NCBI GenBank assembly: GCA_009760855.2
Contig: WPIO01000001.1
Span: 24,133,001 to 24,197,000 of the forward strand
Length of the DNA: 64,000 bases
Direction: 5' to 3'
From: Cristatella mucedo
Taxonomy: Eukaryota > Bryozoa > Phylactolaemata > Cristatellidae
In this document: positions 47,759 through 58,838 of the stretch, one piece after another
How the letters are laid out: each line of letters starts with the position of its first letter
Numbering within the stretch: the first letter of the stretch is position 1
Made by a program: the position numbers and the translations under genes
Notes under the pieces: model-generated
What the model saw: only the letters and a program-made list of their open reading frames with translations
Databases searched by the model: none
Told to the model about the DNA's origin: nothing

Positions 47759-48445
47759 ACGTCCGACACATGTCTTTGGATTCCGTTCACCTCGGCACCA
47801 AGGCCGTGAGTCCCAAGGGTCACAATCCCTTCCGGCCATTCTGACGTACACCGCGCATCGGCTGGTTTCACAAAAACCCTTTGGCCCGCTGTGTAGTTAA
47901 TGGCAGATTGGGCGTTGCAGTGCTGTGTCTTCTTCGGCTGGAGTGGGCACCGCCATTCATATGTAAACAACCGCCTGTGAGGCACGGTTTCGCTCTTTAT
48001 CCCCTCAGTCGGCGCCGAAATAGCTTGTGTTTCAATGCGCCTTGCCCGAAGAACGCCTGCACAGAACCAACACCAATAGTTTATTCTACTACAGAGCAGA
48101 GGGAGCACGACTTCACTCGCTCCTTTCTCCCCACTGAATCCCCCTCCACGCACACGGCTGTGTTTTGGCCGACCCCGATGATGAATCCACCATCTGACTG
48201 TGGTTACCGGCCTGTCCAAACCACACCAAAGGCGGACCACAGCTTTGCACCGCCGGTGATGCTCCTGACAGCTGTTTACGAAAGGAGCGGTACTGCTCTG
48301 CATATACTCAGACCACAGATCGTGTACTCTCATGCCTCCACGCGTGAGTACCTGCCTATTGAAGTCATCATCTGTTTTTTCTTCGCTGTTGGGATACCCA
48401 GCAATTTCCTCAGCACAACTGAGCTATCAAAATAAAAACTGGAAA
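47759..48445 (-). mobile_element. Internally deleted LTR retrotransposon: LTR plus integrase C-terminus
   Basis: On the minus strand an LTR-like segment (48440-48010, with GTAGAATAAACT as poly(A) signal) is followed by about 240 bp. That piece encodes the end of a Gypsy-type integrase: GQRVFVKPADARCTSEW, then GIVTLG, GAEVNGIQRHVSDV. W...G.V..........V.G..RHV.D is the usual C-terminal pattern of these integrases. Gag, protease and RT are missing. The LTR is related to 53110-53480. The 212-codon frame across it (48333-47695) is not a gene. Confidence 0.65.
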
Positions 48446-48484
48446 GTAAAAAATTCCATTACGCCCCCAATATTCGACTTCGTG

Positions 48485-48640
48485 ATTCATTCTTGAGACG
48501 AAGTCTGTTGGCTACCGAATGCGTACCGAAAGCCGCTTAGGCTGTGAGTGCGCTATACAAAACTCTCCTGCGTAACACCCATATGGTCTTTATGACTTTG
48601 TGGAGTTACTGACGGAGATACATTACATTACATTCTGCAC
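48485..48640 (+). mobile_element. LINE-2f 3' end fragment
   Basis: Plus-strand LINE-2f tail: CGAAAGCCGCTTAGGCTGTG, GACTTTGTGGAGTTACTGAC, ending in (ATTAC)n. It matches, in the opposite orientation, the tails at 43.9 and 51.5 kb. Confidence 0.87.
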
Positions 48641-48799
48641 CATAACAATCGGGAGTGAGCACTGTCTTGACACTTTTAATTCTTCTCTTAGACATGTGCC
48701 GGTCTCAATCATTGCAACTCAGCCGTCGTCCGTTTCACCAATATTTATATTTGTGTACTATGTTGTAGTCCAATGTGCTCACCGATGAGCAGAATGTCT

Positions 48800-49420
48800 C
48801 GTATTATTTCTTCTGTAACACACTGCTTGCTGGTCTACCGGTCTGTGAAATAAGGCACTTACAGTTGGTGCAAAACTCCTCAGCGAGGCTCGTCTGTCGT
48901 GAGCGTCGCAATTGCCACATCACACCACTTCTCACCGACCTTTGAAGATTCTTAATCAAGCAACGTTTTGACTTTAATGTTCTGTCACTGACTTTTAGGT
49001 TTCTCCATTCTCTGGCTCTAACCTACCTATCAGCATTACTCCCCCACCAAGCGAAGAACCGCATAACCAGCTGCTCTGACTCGAATCGATTAGCGATACC
49101 TGGTACTAACCTCAAAACCGTTGGGGAGTGTTCCGTTAGTTCGTATGCTCCCAAAGCCTGGAACTCACTACCGATGCACTTCACAACGTCCCATGACATG
49201 ATGAGATTTAAGGAGTAGCTTAAAACGCACCTGGTCATTACTGCATTTGGTGGGTCATTGTGATTCGTCTTTCGTTTGCATGTGCCTACCTATACCGTGC
49301 CTGCTGCTTGCGAATGCTACCATCAATCATTTGGTAATGCTTTCTATGCAGCATCTTAAAGTGCCTAGACAGAGATTCTGTTCTCGGAGGGAGTGAGCTA
49401 AACACATGTATTATTATTTG
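48800..49420 (+). mobile_element. LINE-1f 3' part, eroded
   Basis: Plus-strand RT tail (CTGTAACACACTGCTTGCTG, TTGGTGCAAAACTCCTCAGC) through the tail region to a decayed hairpin and ATT run at 49409-49416. Frames are broken. Confidence 0.78.
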
Positions 49421-49479
49421 CAATTGCTATATCTGCACGCTGACGACTAGAACCCAAAGCTAAGTAAGTGGCTAAAAGG

Positions 49480-50400
49480 GGATAGGCAGGCTTAGGCCAA
49501 AGTAACCGAAGGAGCACCTAGAGCGCGTTTCACGCTTGGCTCGCCCATTCTGGCCAGTGCACAGGGGTTACTGCTCGTAAGCAAGCTACTCTGCAGCCAA
49601 GATAGAGGTACCGCAGGTACCCAGGTTGATGGGCTCGTCTCACTCGTGGCCCTGGCCCGTGCCACCCAAGTTGGGCCACAGCAAGAGCAATCGTAATTAA
49701 ATAGAATCAACCCCGTTGTATTACTATTTACTGCAATTATAGATATCAATCGTCGTTCTCAGAGTGTGATCGTAAATACCTTTCTTCAATGGCGGAGGAC
49801 ATTTACTCGTCGCAGTTTGATAACTTTACGAATCGTCCATAACGAGGCATCGAATCATGAAGATTTTGAATGCGTGATTCGGTGCCTACCACTGATATAC
49901 AAATATATACGATGGAACTCGGATAGTAGCTGATTGCAACGATGCACGTACATAATATTTCAACAAAATATTGCCAGATGAGGCAGTAGGAGCAAACCGA
50001 GAAATTATTAGAAATATCCCATGAGAATAAGTCCATTGATTTGTAATGTACTCCGGTGGTAGCTTGAGTGATGCTACCAGACTGTGCCCCCGAGGCCTGG
50101 ACCGAAAGTGAGTTCTGAGAATGAGGCCTCGTGAAGCCAAGCGCCGTCCAATGCTTTGTACGCACAATCAAAGCTTCTTCGTAGGCATTCCGGTCTGGTT
50201 CTTCCGGTTTGCTTCGTAGCTGGCGGCGATGTTCTGCAGAAGCCGACCAGCAGCCTCTAAGAAGCAGACTTCTGCAACGTTTTCGACAGGATTACTTATC
50301 CCCTTCGACGTTGAAAATACCCAGCGGTCTATCTCTCGAAGTGCCTTCCAGTAGAAAACGAACGGGCTTCTTTTAAAAGCTTTATCATCCTAATATTTGG
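49480..50400. repeat. Old duplicated sequence, copy 1
   Basis: It aligns in blocks with 53835-55070: ATTTACTGCAA(t/c)TAT(a/t)GATAT, TTGAGTGATGCT, CGAGGCCTGGACCGA(a/g)AG, CTTCTGCAA. Order and orientation are conserved and there are many indels. No protein family is evident. It may be an unrecognised transposon or a segmental duplication. Confidence 0.6.
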
Positions 50401-50959
50401 CAGCTGAACTCACAGTTTGCTCTCAAAATTCCGACGCGACGCTGAGCGTCTTACCGACTGATTCATGACGCTTCCTCGTCTCTTATGGACGATTCAATGC
50501 TAGCGCTGACAAATCATCGATCGAGACTTTGTTAAGGCACATTGCAGTGTAGATTGGCTCGGCATTGACCTTCTCTAAGTGCATGGTGTTCTTGCTGCAC
50601 GACGCTCAGCTAGTGAGGGCTGCTGATATCGATTGCGACCCCTTCCGTGGCAAGGATTAAAGTTAAAGAGGCAAATTTTATATCCAACACTGAGCTCGAA
50701 CTTATAAAAATTCATACAGCGTGTCATTTCTTTGACGTCTCCAAAATCTGACAAAAGTAGGGTTCAGGGTTTTCACACAATGTGATGGTCCTTTCAAAGA
50801 ACAGTTGCTACGATGGTCTTGAATAAACATGTTTGATCTGGAAAGAGTTTGAATGAAGTTTAAAGTTCTTCGAATAGGTTTTTCTGCACTTCAATTGTAC
50901 ATTCCAAAGTGTCCTCTAGCGATGGTCACGTTAGCATGGGTAGGCATTCAAATACAATT
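50401..50959. other. No gene recognised
   Basis: Unique sequence; nothing identifiable. Confidence 0.4.
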
Positions 50960-51114
<155 letters not shown>

Positions 51115-51314
51115 TGCCTATCAGTGCCGTTTAGATTCGCAAACTTGACGCTATTTACGTTCGATCTGCACGCTTAGCCCTTGATTGCACACCGGTTGTA
51201 TCGGCCAAATATCTGGAAGTGCTTTTAAGTGGCGATGGCTTTACCACTATTCTCCCACTTGTCATCGGAACCTAGCTAGACATTTTGTTTACTTAGGTAA
51301 AAACAAATATTTAG

Positions 51315-51448
51315 CTGATTTAATAGCCGCTTTTGTATAGTGGTAGAAAAGTCTTAACGGCTATCACCACCGCTTGCACTTGGCAAAAGACAATCGCTCA
51401 CTGCAGGATTCAAACCCACGACATCGATCACGAAGAGCGAGCACCTTA
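51315..51448 (-). mobile_element. SINE-2 copy c
   Basis: Minus-strand copy: GTGGGTTTGAATCCTGCAGT box B, GCGATTGTCTTTTGCCAAG body and TTTTCTACCACTATACAAAA tail. It abuts the LINE-2f tail that follows. Confidence 0.75.
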
Positions 51449-51454
51449 TTTTTT

Positions 51455-51690
51455 GTATTTTATTATGTATCTCCGTCTGTAACTTTATAAAGCCCCAAAA
51501 ATAAGTGGATGTTACGCAGGAGAGTTTTGTATAGCGAATTCGCTGCCTACGCGGCTTTCTGTACGGATTCGGTAGCCAACAGACTTCATCTCACGCCACA
51601 AAAAGGAAGTGGGAAGCATAGCCGAGCATAGCAGAGTCAGGAGAGCAGTTGAGGTAGCTAGTGGCATGGAGGTAGCAGCTCAGGACCTTA
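51455..51690 (-). mobile_element. LINE-2f 3' end fragment
   Basis: Minus-strand tail with ATTTTATTATG repeats, then GTCTGTAACTTTATAAAGCC and GGCTTTCTGTACGGATTCGG. About 235 bp, non-coding. Confidence 0.83.
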
Positions 51691-51714
51691 CATCCTGGGC
51701 TGTCACGCCTCCTA

Positions 51715-52172
51715 ACCTTAGCTTCTAAAGACCTTATGAAGGCGAAACAAGCATTGCCCAACCCTACACGCTGGTCTCAATAGGCTAGTTTTGGAAATTA
51801 GAATATTTGGAGACCCTTTCCTTAGTTCGCATGCTCCCAGAATCCGGAGCTCACTCTCGACTTTCGTAACGACATCCCCTGACTTGATCACAGTTGAAAA
51901 CAAACTAAAAACACACCTATTCATTCCAGCATTTAGTGGGTCCATGTGACTCGACCTTTATGTGTTTATGCGTGCTAACACTGTGCATGCTGCCACCACT
52001 AAACACGCTTGCATGCTGACGCTGTGCAAGTAACCCCAAACCAAGTTATTCTTGTTGCTTATAGAGCATGTGAGCACTAACCATTCAATTACGTTTCCTT
52101 TGCAGCAAATGTAAAGTGCGTAAAAAGTGATTGAGTTCTCTGATTGTGCTATATCAAGTGTATTATTATTAA
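51715..52172 (+). mobile_element. LINE-1f 3' part
   Basis: Plus-strand region from the LKSFGD..SYAPKAW tract to the hairpin and ATT tail (52160-52172). The minus-strand 75-codon frame over it is a shadow. Confidence 0.8.
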
Positions 52173-52399
52173 TGTTATGAGTTTTTGTTGGCCTCTCTCC
52201 GGCACCAAAGAGATGGAGGCATGGCCGTGACCATTAAATGGCAGATGAATAGGCTCGGTCAACCTTGTCAACGTGTTCAGCTACCCTTGATAAGCAACAA
52301 CAAGAGCAATCAGAATGCAAATCAACTCCGCTAGATGCTGCGAACTGGTCGAAAATATCGATTTAGGTAGAGTCTGCTTATTTTTCTGGATCATTAAGC

Positions 52400-52695
52400 A
52401 GAATTTAGTTCTATTGATCACCGAGTTTTTTTGAGCGCCTCGTATTTCGTACCAGCATCACTGGCTGCAATGCATTTCAATGGTTTAGTTCGTATGTTAG
52501 TGGGAGACTCCAGAACATTGATGTAAATGGGGAACAGCCACTCAAGGATTCTACTAAGTACAGGTACGCCAGGGCTCTGTGCTTGGTCCAGTTTAATTGC
52601 AATTTATACTCTCCCTCTTGCCAAAGTAATCGCAAAGTAGAATCTAGGCTTTCATTTCTCTGCAGACGAGACACGTGTACCAGTGCTTAGATCAC
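52400..52695 (+). mobile_element. LINE-1f RT palm fragment, eroded
   Basis: Plus-strand remnants of the region between the SSRLGITG helix and the YADDTQ box (GGGAGACTCCAGAACATTGA, GGCTCTGTGCTTGGTCCAG). Multiple stops. Confidence 0.65.
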
Positions 52696-52699
52696 TCTC

Positions 52700-53105
52700 T
52701 GCCTGCCAGACCATTTAGCAGACCCGCCCGTCATGTACCGAACGGTCACCTTGGCAGAGGCAGTCTAATGCAATTTCCTCCTCGAATTCATCAGTCCGGT
52801 AAGCACTCTCACGAAATAAATGATGCTCCTGTGGCTGATTGATTGCTTTGCTATTCTTAGTGTATGGGCCATTGGCGTTTATTGCCTTGTTATTACTGCT
52901 ACAGCCAGTTTATGGCCCAGCGGCGTTTATAATCCAGTGGAGTTTATGGCGCTGCTGCCGGCTTATGGACCAATGCCATTTATGGCAGGATGGTTTAAGA
53001 AGGTTGAAGTCAGGGCCTGCAGGGGCTGGGCAGCGACGACTAGGACACAGGGCAGAGCGGTCGCGTACCGGCCAGCGAAAGCGTCCGTGTGAATACACGT
53101 CTACT
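52700..53105. other. Degenerate TTTATGGC repeat upstream of an LTR
   Basis: Between about 52865 and 52990 a loose unit containing TTTATGGC recurs five or six times. A 90-codon frame through it is hydrophobic by composition only. Confidence 0.4.
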
Positions 53106-53485
53106 GAAGCCCGATACGGTAACGGGCTGTTGTCTTTATAGTTCGATTAAATGCAAGCCGGTACTTGCTAAACCGCTGGTGAACAGCTGTTGGGACCATC
53201 ATCAAGAAGGACCGGTGCACAGCCATGGTCCGCCTGCGATGTGGCGTGGACACCGGCCGGTAATTCACTTGTGAACAGACGGTGGATTCGCCACCAGGGT
53301 CGGCCAGTGCACGACTGCGGTCTACCTCGGACGAATCATCGGGATTGGCACAGCCGTGGTAGTGGAGAAAGGAGTCGAGTGGAGGATGAGGGCGAGGGGA
53401 GTCGTGCATCCCTCTGCTGCGTGCGTCGTGTAATAAACTGTTGATGTTGGTAATCGGCTGGCTCTCTGCGTTCGTGAACCGAGCA
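53106..53485 (+). mobile_element. LTR-like segment related to 48.0-48.4 kb
   Basis: It shares blocks with the minus-strand LTR at 48440-48010 in the same order (TGGTCCGCCTGCGATGTGG, GGTGGATTCGCCACCAGGGT, AGCCGTG, AATAAACTGTTGATGTTGGT). A poly(A) signal TAATAAACT lies at 53431. No internal coding region is identified, so it may be a solo LTR. Confidence 0.6.
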
Positions 53486-53834
53486 ATAGTCTTCTCTGAC
53501 CCCCCCCCCCGCGACGGGGATGCCAGTTGGCGCGTACGCATTTTTCTAGACGCCGGCAGCGGCCTGGCCGGGGATTGCTTCGGCGCTGAAAGAGCTTTAC
53601 CGGACTCGGCTAGGTACGATGATTGCAAGTCGTCACAGGTGCCGGCGAACTGGCGAATCAAACTTAAGCTCCTTAGATTCGTAGACTCATTACGATTGGT
53701 ATAACCACCATTAAAATACATGGCAATGCGGTCAGGTAGCAAGTGGATTTATTATTGTTTGTGCGCATGTTACGAGACCCTAGCGCAACCAGGCTAAGGA
53801 TTTTGTTCGGCTAGCTAAATTTTTTTAATTCGGC
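53486..53834. other. No gene; poly(C) run at 53501-53510
   Basis: GC-rich short segment with a homopolymer C run. The 213-codon minus-strand frame (53742-53101) crosses the LTR and shows no family features. Confidence 0.4.
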
Positions 53835-55070
53835 TTACCTTTGGAGGGCTTAGAGGGCGCTTCAAGCGTGGTCCACCCCAACGGGCTGATCTTATGGGGT
53901 CAGATATCGCTTCTCTCTTCCCGACACCAAACTCTGGCAAAAACATCGGCTCCTATGCTGGTGGATGGGCTAACTCTGCTAAATGACGCGTCAAACCAAA
54001 GCGGCAAAGCAGCAGAAGCAGCAATAATAATAATAACATATAATCAACCCAGGTGCACGTTATTTACTGCAACTATTGATATAAAATACGCTAGTGAAGT
54101 TTGATTTTAATTGCCCTTTTTCGTAATGGCCAGCACTTTCTCAGACAAGCTTGACAAGTCAAAGAATGGCAGCGAATGAAGCATCATGCTCTGCATATTT
54201 CAGGAATGCGATAATATGTCTGGTAATGAATGCTGATGCCCATCATGGAAATCAGAGTGCAGGTCATCAGGACTATATTACTATGCTCTCTTTCATCAAA
54301 CGTTTGAAAACTAAAACGACAAAAGCAAAAGCCAAAAGGCTACAAATACCCCAAAGATAGGATCGTTTACATTGTTTACCGATGGTAGGGTTGAGTGATG
54401 CTGCGATAGGCGAGTGCCTTCGAGGCCTGGACCGAGAGCGAGCACTGCGGCTAATGCTGCCTGAACGCTAACTGTCGTCTAATGCTCTGTCGGACTGGAG
54501 AGCTGTCGAACGGTATCCAGCCGTAAAAAATGTAAAAGTCCACAGCGTGTCCCGCGACGATCTACTGCTTCTCCACAGTGCCAGGGCCAGCACGAGTAGG
54601 GCCCTCTCCGTCCATGCGGCCGGCTCCACTGCTCTCTAGCACTGCAGCCCTGCTACTTCGACTTGGATGCACTTCGGATCCTCGTCAGAGAAGCCAGCCA
54701 CGAATCCAAATCAGATTGCAGTCGCCCAGTTCAGAGGACGGTAATTCCGAGACGTAAAAGCACATTAAAAGGATGTCAATTGACCTCAGCATTAACAATC
54801 CGCGCGTACAATTCGCGAACGTTCCGCTTAGGCTGGTCGAGCGGTCGGCGGTAGCCAGTACTGCCAAGCTAGCACAACCCGCAGTACCTTGCCCACGGCT
54901 CCGTCAAATGACGAGGTCGTGCACCAGCAGACAAGCAGCCTCCGAGGGAGCTACTTCTGCAAAATTTTTGGCAAGAGCATTTTCATTGCGACTGTGAGAA
55001 AGCTTTGCAGGCCTATCTCTCTAGCATCATCCGAGGGAAAACCGGACGTACTACTTTTAAATATTGGACC
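53835..55070. repeat. Old duplicated sequence, copy 2
   Basis: Counterpart of 49480-50400; longer because of extra sequence near 54500-54900. A minus-strand donor-like AAAG|GTAAGCC lies at 53834-53841, but no exon is convincing. Confidence 0.55.
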
Positions 55071-55085
55071 ATTCTGATATCTAGA

Positions 55086-55666
55086 AGCTAATAATAATAA
55101 TAATAATTCACTTGATAAAGCGCCCTCAGAGAACTTAATCTCTCTCTAGGCGCTTTACATTTGCTGTAAAGTGAAATGCAATTGAATGGTAAGTAAAATC
55201 ATGCTTGAAAAACAAAACGAAATGAATAATATGGTTAGGGGTGACATGCGCAGGGTCAGCATGCAAATGTGGTTAGTGGCAGCATGCACAGTGTCAGCAC
55301 GCAAAAGCACATCAAGGACGAATCGCAGGGACCCTCTAAATGCTGTCCTAAATAGGTGTGTTTTTAGGTTCCTTTTAAATGTGGTCAGGTCAGGGGATGT
55401 TCTGACGCAGGTCGGGAGGGAGTTCCAGGCTTTGGGAGCATATGAACTAAATGCACGGTCTCCAAAGGATTTAAGGTTTGTATGAGGTATTTCTAGACTG
55501 TTGGATTCCGAAAAGCGGGTGGTACGATGCTTGGCCTGATGGGGTAGTATATCTGACAGATAGGCTGGAGCCATAGAATGAAGGGACCTAAAAGTGAGCG
55601 ACAAAACCTTGAAGTCAATCCGTTGCTTGACTGGTAGCCAGTGCAGGTCGGCGAGAAGTGGAGTAA
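55086..55666 (-). mobile_element. LINE-1f copy D: 3' part, young-looking
   Basis: Minus-strand (AAT)n tail, perfect hairpin (AAGCGCCctcagagaact...) and an RT-tail frame open for about 170 codons (ITPLLADLHWLPVKQRIDFK, PAYLSDILPHQAKHRTTRFS). It is nearly identical to the 3' end of copy B. The 5' end abuts a SINE-1 copy. Confidence 0.9.
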
Positions 55667-55810
55667 TGGAATATAATTCATTTATATAGCGCCCCAAGAG
55701 AACTTAATCTCTATTCAGGCGCTTCACATATGCCTCGGAGCTCGAGCCCACGACCTCAGTCAGACCTTGATCGGAGCAAGCACCTTAACCGCTAGACCAA
55801 ACCAGCTCGG
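55667..55810 (-). mobile_element. SINE-1 copy c, tRNA-derived
   Basis: Minus-strand: box A TTGGTCTAGCGGTTAAGG, box B GGGCTCGAGCTCC, tail GAAGCGCCTGAATAGAGATT to GGGGCGCTATATAAATGAA. It is directly adjacent to LINE-1f copy D. Confidence 0.88.
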
Positions 55811-55856
55811 CAAGCTAAGCTCAAAGTTTATTCTTGAAACCCAGGCACGATGCTGA

Positions 55857-56130
55857 TGTTGTGTGACGGTGTCTCCAGCTGCGGCTGTTCTAGTGGGAGT
55901 CTCGCGGAGACACAGTGGGCGCTCGTGCGCAGTAACGAGACTCTATTTTATTCCTGTCAACGGGCGCATATATAGGAGCCCAATCAATCGCTGCAGACGA
56001 CACGAAATATAACCCGCACTAGTGGCCCGACGCAGCGCTGCTTCAATCGCTAAACTATTGGCCACAGGTGAGGCACGTGCATTAGTGTCAGGCGCTTCGA
56101 TAATTACAGCAGAAGCCACAGGAGCACACA
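55857..56130 (-). mobile_element. Solo LTR candidate
   Basis: On the minus strand the segment starts TGTGTGCTCC and ends CACACAACA (TG...CA). It contains TATATATGCGCCC and, 14 bases after it, GAATAAAAT, as expected for U3 and R. I see no matching target duplication, so the edges are uncertain. Confidence 0.4.
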
Positions 56131-56149
56131 GCACTTAGCGTCTTAGCTA

Positions 56150-57190
56150 CTAATCCATGGCACTGCCTGCTCTCTTGTCCTGGATGGATCCGTGGCTATT
56201 TTGAGATGTTAGTGGTTTATGGGTCAATAACAGTTATTGCGCAGTGTCGCGTACCTTCCCCAAGGAAGAATGTGAAACTACAAGCTATTTTGGCAGAAGC
56301 AGCAGAGTGGCCCGCGCCAGGAAAATTGGTAAGCTGGCTGCTCAACTAGGAGTGAAGGTTCAACGAAAGAGATGTCGATCCAGCTTTATCCACATGTATG
56401 TATTTGTGTTCCCGGCAGGCAGCGCATTAACGATCGCTGCAAGCCTTCCTGACTCTGTGCAAGAGGACTGCGTTAGCTGCGTGCCTCACTTGTGAAAATG
56501 TTTGCAAGCCTAAGGTGAGGAGAGACTTCGGCGGTCAGACTTGCAGAGTGCCAGGAAAGTGGAGGCAATAGTGCAGGAGCGGCTGGAGGTGGAGGCCGGT
56601 AAAGCGCGACTGCTGCGCTCGGATATGATACACGCTGGTCGGGCTGAGGAGGCCGACAGGAGCGACCGGAAGAGGCAGCAGCAATCGCCGATGGTGTGCC
56701 GGGTGATGAAGGCATAGCCAGCAGAGACGGTGGCAGAGCCCGCAGATGCGGTGGCAGAGCCCGAAGTGGCGGCGTCCACGAGCGAGGCGGAGGTATCCGG
56801 TAGAGAGATGGCAGTGCCCAGCGGAGAGACCGTTGTGTCTGCCAGAGAAGAGGCCGTGTCTGCCAGAGAGGATGCTGTGTCTGCTAGAGAGGTGGCCGCA
56901 GCCTGGAAGGCAATGGTAGAGAGCGAGAAAGCACCGGTGGCAAGCGAGTCGGCGTGAATGGTTTCGGTGGAGATGGCGGCATGGAATGAAACATTTGCTT
57001 CGGCGGAGGCGGGCGAGCCGCTCGCCGAGAAGGCACGCGAGAGACTTGCAGTGCGGCTGGAGGAGAAGACCGAGCAGTGGCAGCAACAGATTAAAGCGCA
57101 CAGCTTGGTAGCCTCTGTCTCCGAACTGCTGGGGAAAACGACCGGCGACCAGGTGCAAGACTTTGAGGTGACGAGCAGCCAAGCGCCGTT
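56150..57190 (+). mobile_element. Second copy of the short LTR element family (gag-like region)
   Basis: It shares CTACAAGCTATTT (56278) with the end of the LTR at 42500, and AGCAGCAATCGCCGATGGTG (56678) with 42846. The coding remnant (56490-57189) has heptad repeats (AVSAREE, AVSARED, AVSAREV) and then a glutamine-rich helix (EKTEQWQQQIKAH). In-frame stops lie at 56718 and 56955. No 3' LTR is seen before the AT-rich insertion begins. Confidence 0.5.
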
Positions 57191-57191
57191 G

Positions 57192-57380
57192 GATGATTGT
57201 TTTTTACCCTATACGACATTTTTATTTTAGCAACTCGCATCTTTTTCCCTTTTACAGCATTTTAATTTTTTTTCAACCCGTTCTCGTTAACACTCGAACT
57301 CGTTTCAAAACTGAATACGTTGTAAAATGAAAAAAAGCGCTCGTTTAAAAAAAAATCGTATAGTGCAAAAACACATCATC
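57192..57380. repeat. Imperfect foldback (inverted repeat, ~70-bp arms)
   Basis: The left arm (57192-57262) begins GATGATTGTTTTTTACCCTA. The reverse complement of the right arm (57380-57310) begins GATGATGTGTTTTTGCACTA. Pairing continues through CTATACGA and TTTTACA with few gaps, around a loop of about 47 bases containing CTCGTTAACACTCGAACTCG. A diverged copy of that loop motif follows at 57388. It could be a MITE, or the terminal region of the AT-rich insertion. Confidence 0.65.
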
Positions 57381-58260
57381 GCAACGAGCTCTCGTTAGCA
57401 CTCAAACTCTTTAAAGTATTGTAAGACTAGGATATCTGTTTTCAAATATTTTTATATTATAGTACATTATAGTACAACAATTTTGTTGCAATTTTATTAT
57501 TTTTAAACAAAATATTATTACCTTATATAGCAAGATGATTTTTCCAATTAGACAAAGAAACTTATTTGCGTCTGAGACAAGGAGATTAATGAATGTGGAT
57601 TTTGATTTACCAATAACTAAAAATGATCGTAAAGCTAAAAGAATTAGAAGAGAAAAAATAATTTCTTCAAATGAAGCTAGAAGATTGATGAGTATTAACT
57701 TTTATCTTCCTTCAATTAAATATGTTGGTAAAACTGGAAGACCTAACAAGGTAGGATTTACTAATCCAATTGTAACTGCTGATGGTAATACTTTAACTTT
57801 TAATTATAATACTGAAAAATGCTTTGGAGACTTTGAGACTTAATGAGAATCACTCAGGTATCAAACAAAATAATTGCTTAATAGAGTTAGAAAAATATAG
57901 TCTTTTATTAGAGTTCATTTTAGAGTATCATTTGATATGAAAACATTTGATACTGGTGAAACGGAGAGAAGAGGATCTCAATATAAATCAATTTTAACTC
58001 TGGATAGCGAATCAGCAGATGAAATTAATGATAAAATAATGCTTGCACTTGGTATACATTCTGAGTTACTAGTTGAGAGAGGTGTTGGTTCTGGTTGGCT
58101 ATTTATTGGCTTTCACTCATTTTCAGTATTTATACCTAAATATATTCCAATTTATGGTGGCTCATATGTTGAAACCCCAGATTATCTCGCTAAGAAAAAG
58201 TGCGGTACTAACATAGAAAACTATGATGATGAGTTTTCGCACTAGTGGGGTCCTAGAAGT
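57381..58260 (+). pseudogene. Polinton/virus-type PolB-associated reading frame, AT-rich and broken
   Basis: Two open pieces in the same frame (57535-57840 and 57937-58242), separated by several stops and a likely frameshift. The second contains ERGVGSGWLF, IPIYGGSYVETPDYLAKK and NIENYDDEFSH. The order GSGW, then I.PYxPI.GGSY..TP..L..KK, then NI.N.DD is a conserved block I recognise from proteins linked to type-B DNA polymerase in Polinton-like elements and related large DNA elements of invertebrates. The assignment rests on that pattern alone. Base composition is far more AT-rich than both flanks. The downstream polymerase part is absent. Confidence 0.55.
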
Positions 58261-58838
58261 CGATTTGATTGATAAGAGAACCAGTGACATTCAGATAGAA
58301 GTGATGTGACCTGTAAGCTACACCCCCGATGGCAAACCAGACGTGCTCGCACCAGTAGCTGACGAATAATGTCATGGTCCATGAGTCCGTGCAAGTAATC
58401 ACTATTACCTTCCGATGACAGTACATAATAGAACGGTAAACTGATTCGGTAAGAGCTGAAGCTATATTAAAGGCAAGACCAAACGGCTGGTGTTGGAAGG
58501 GGCGGTCGCCCAGTTTTCCTGCTGGTAAGAAACAGAACAGGTATGATTATCATCAAGTTGGTGAGTTTAATATTTTTCTACACTTAATTTCAGTCGATAC
58601 GACCACTTCAACAGTTATCGAGCAAATTGTTGCATCACAAAATTAAAAGAGGTGGTGGCTAAGTGCCGTATTCAGTCATATAAACTAACGCTTCGAAGAG
58701 ACCAGAGACTAAAGGCATATTTACACATTGCTGCTGCTTTCCCCAATACACAGCAGCCAACTCGAGTAAGCAAAGGTTGAAGCAGTATAAAAGCCTGGTT
58801 ACGGTTAAAAGATACATCCTGAGAGACAAGAACAAATG
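58261..58838. other. 3' flank of gene B; no gene recognised
   Basis: Downstream of gene B on the minus strand, so it should contain its 3' UTR. No AATAAA is visible on that strand within it. Confidence 0.4.

Noticed and set aside
47695-48333. 212-codon minus-strand frame as a host gene
   Set aside because: It crosses an LTR-like segment, an integrase fragment and part of a LINE. It is an accidental frame over mobile-element debris.
53101-53742. 213-codon minus-strand frame
   Set aside because: It is antisense to an LTR-like segment with a poly(A) signal on the other strand, and it has no recognisable domain or splice context.
56535-57182. 215-codon minus-strand frame rich in L/H/C/R
   Set aside because: It is the shadow of the plus-strand heptad-rich gag-like frame.
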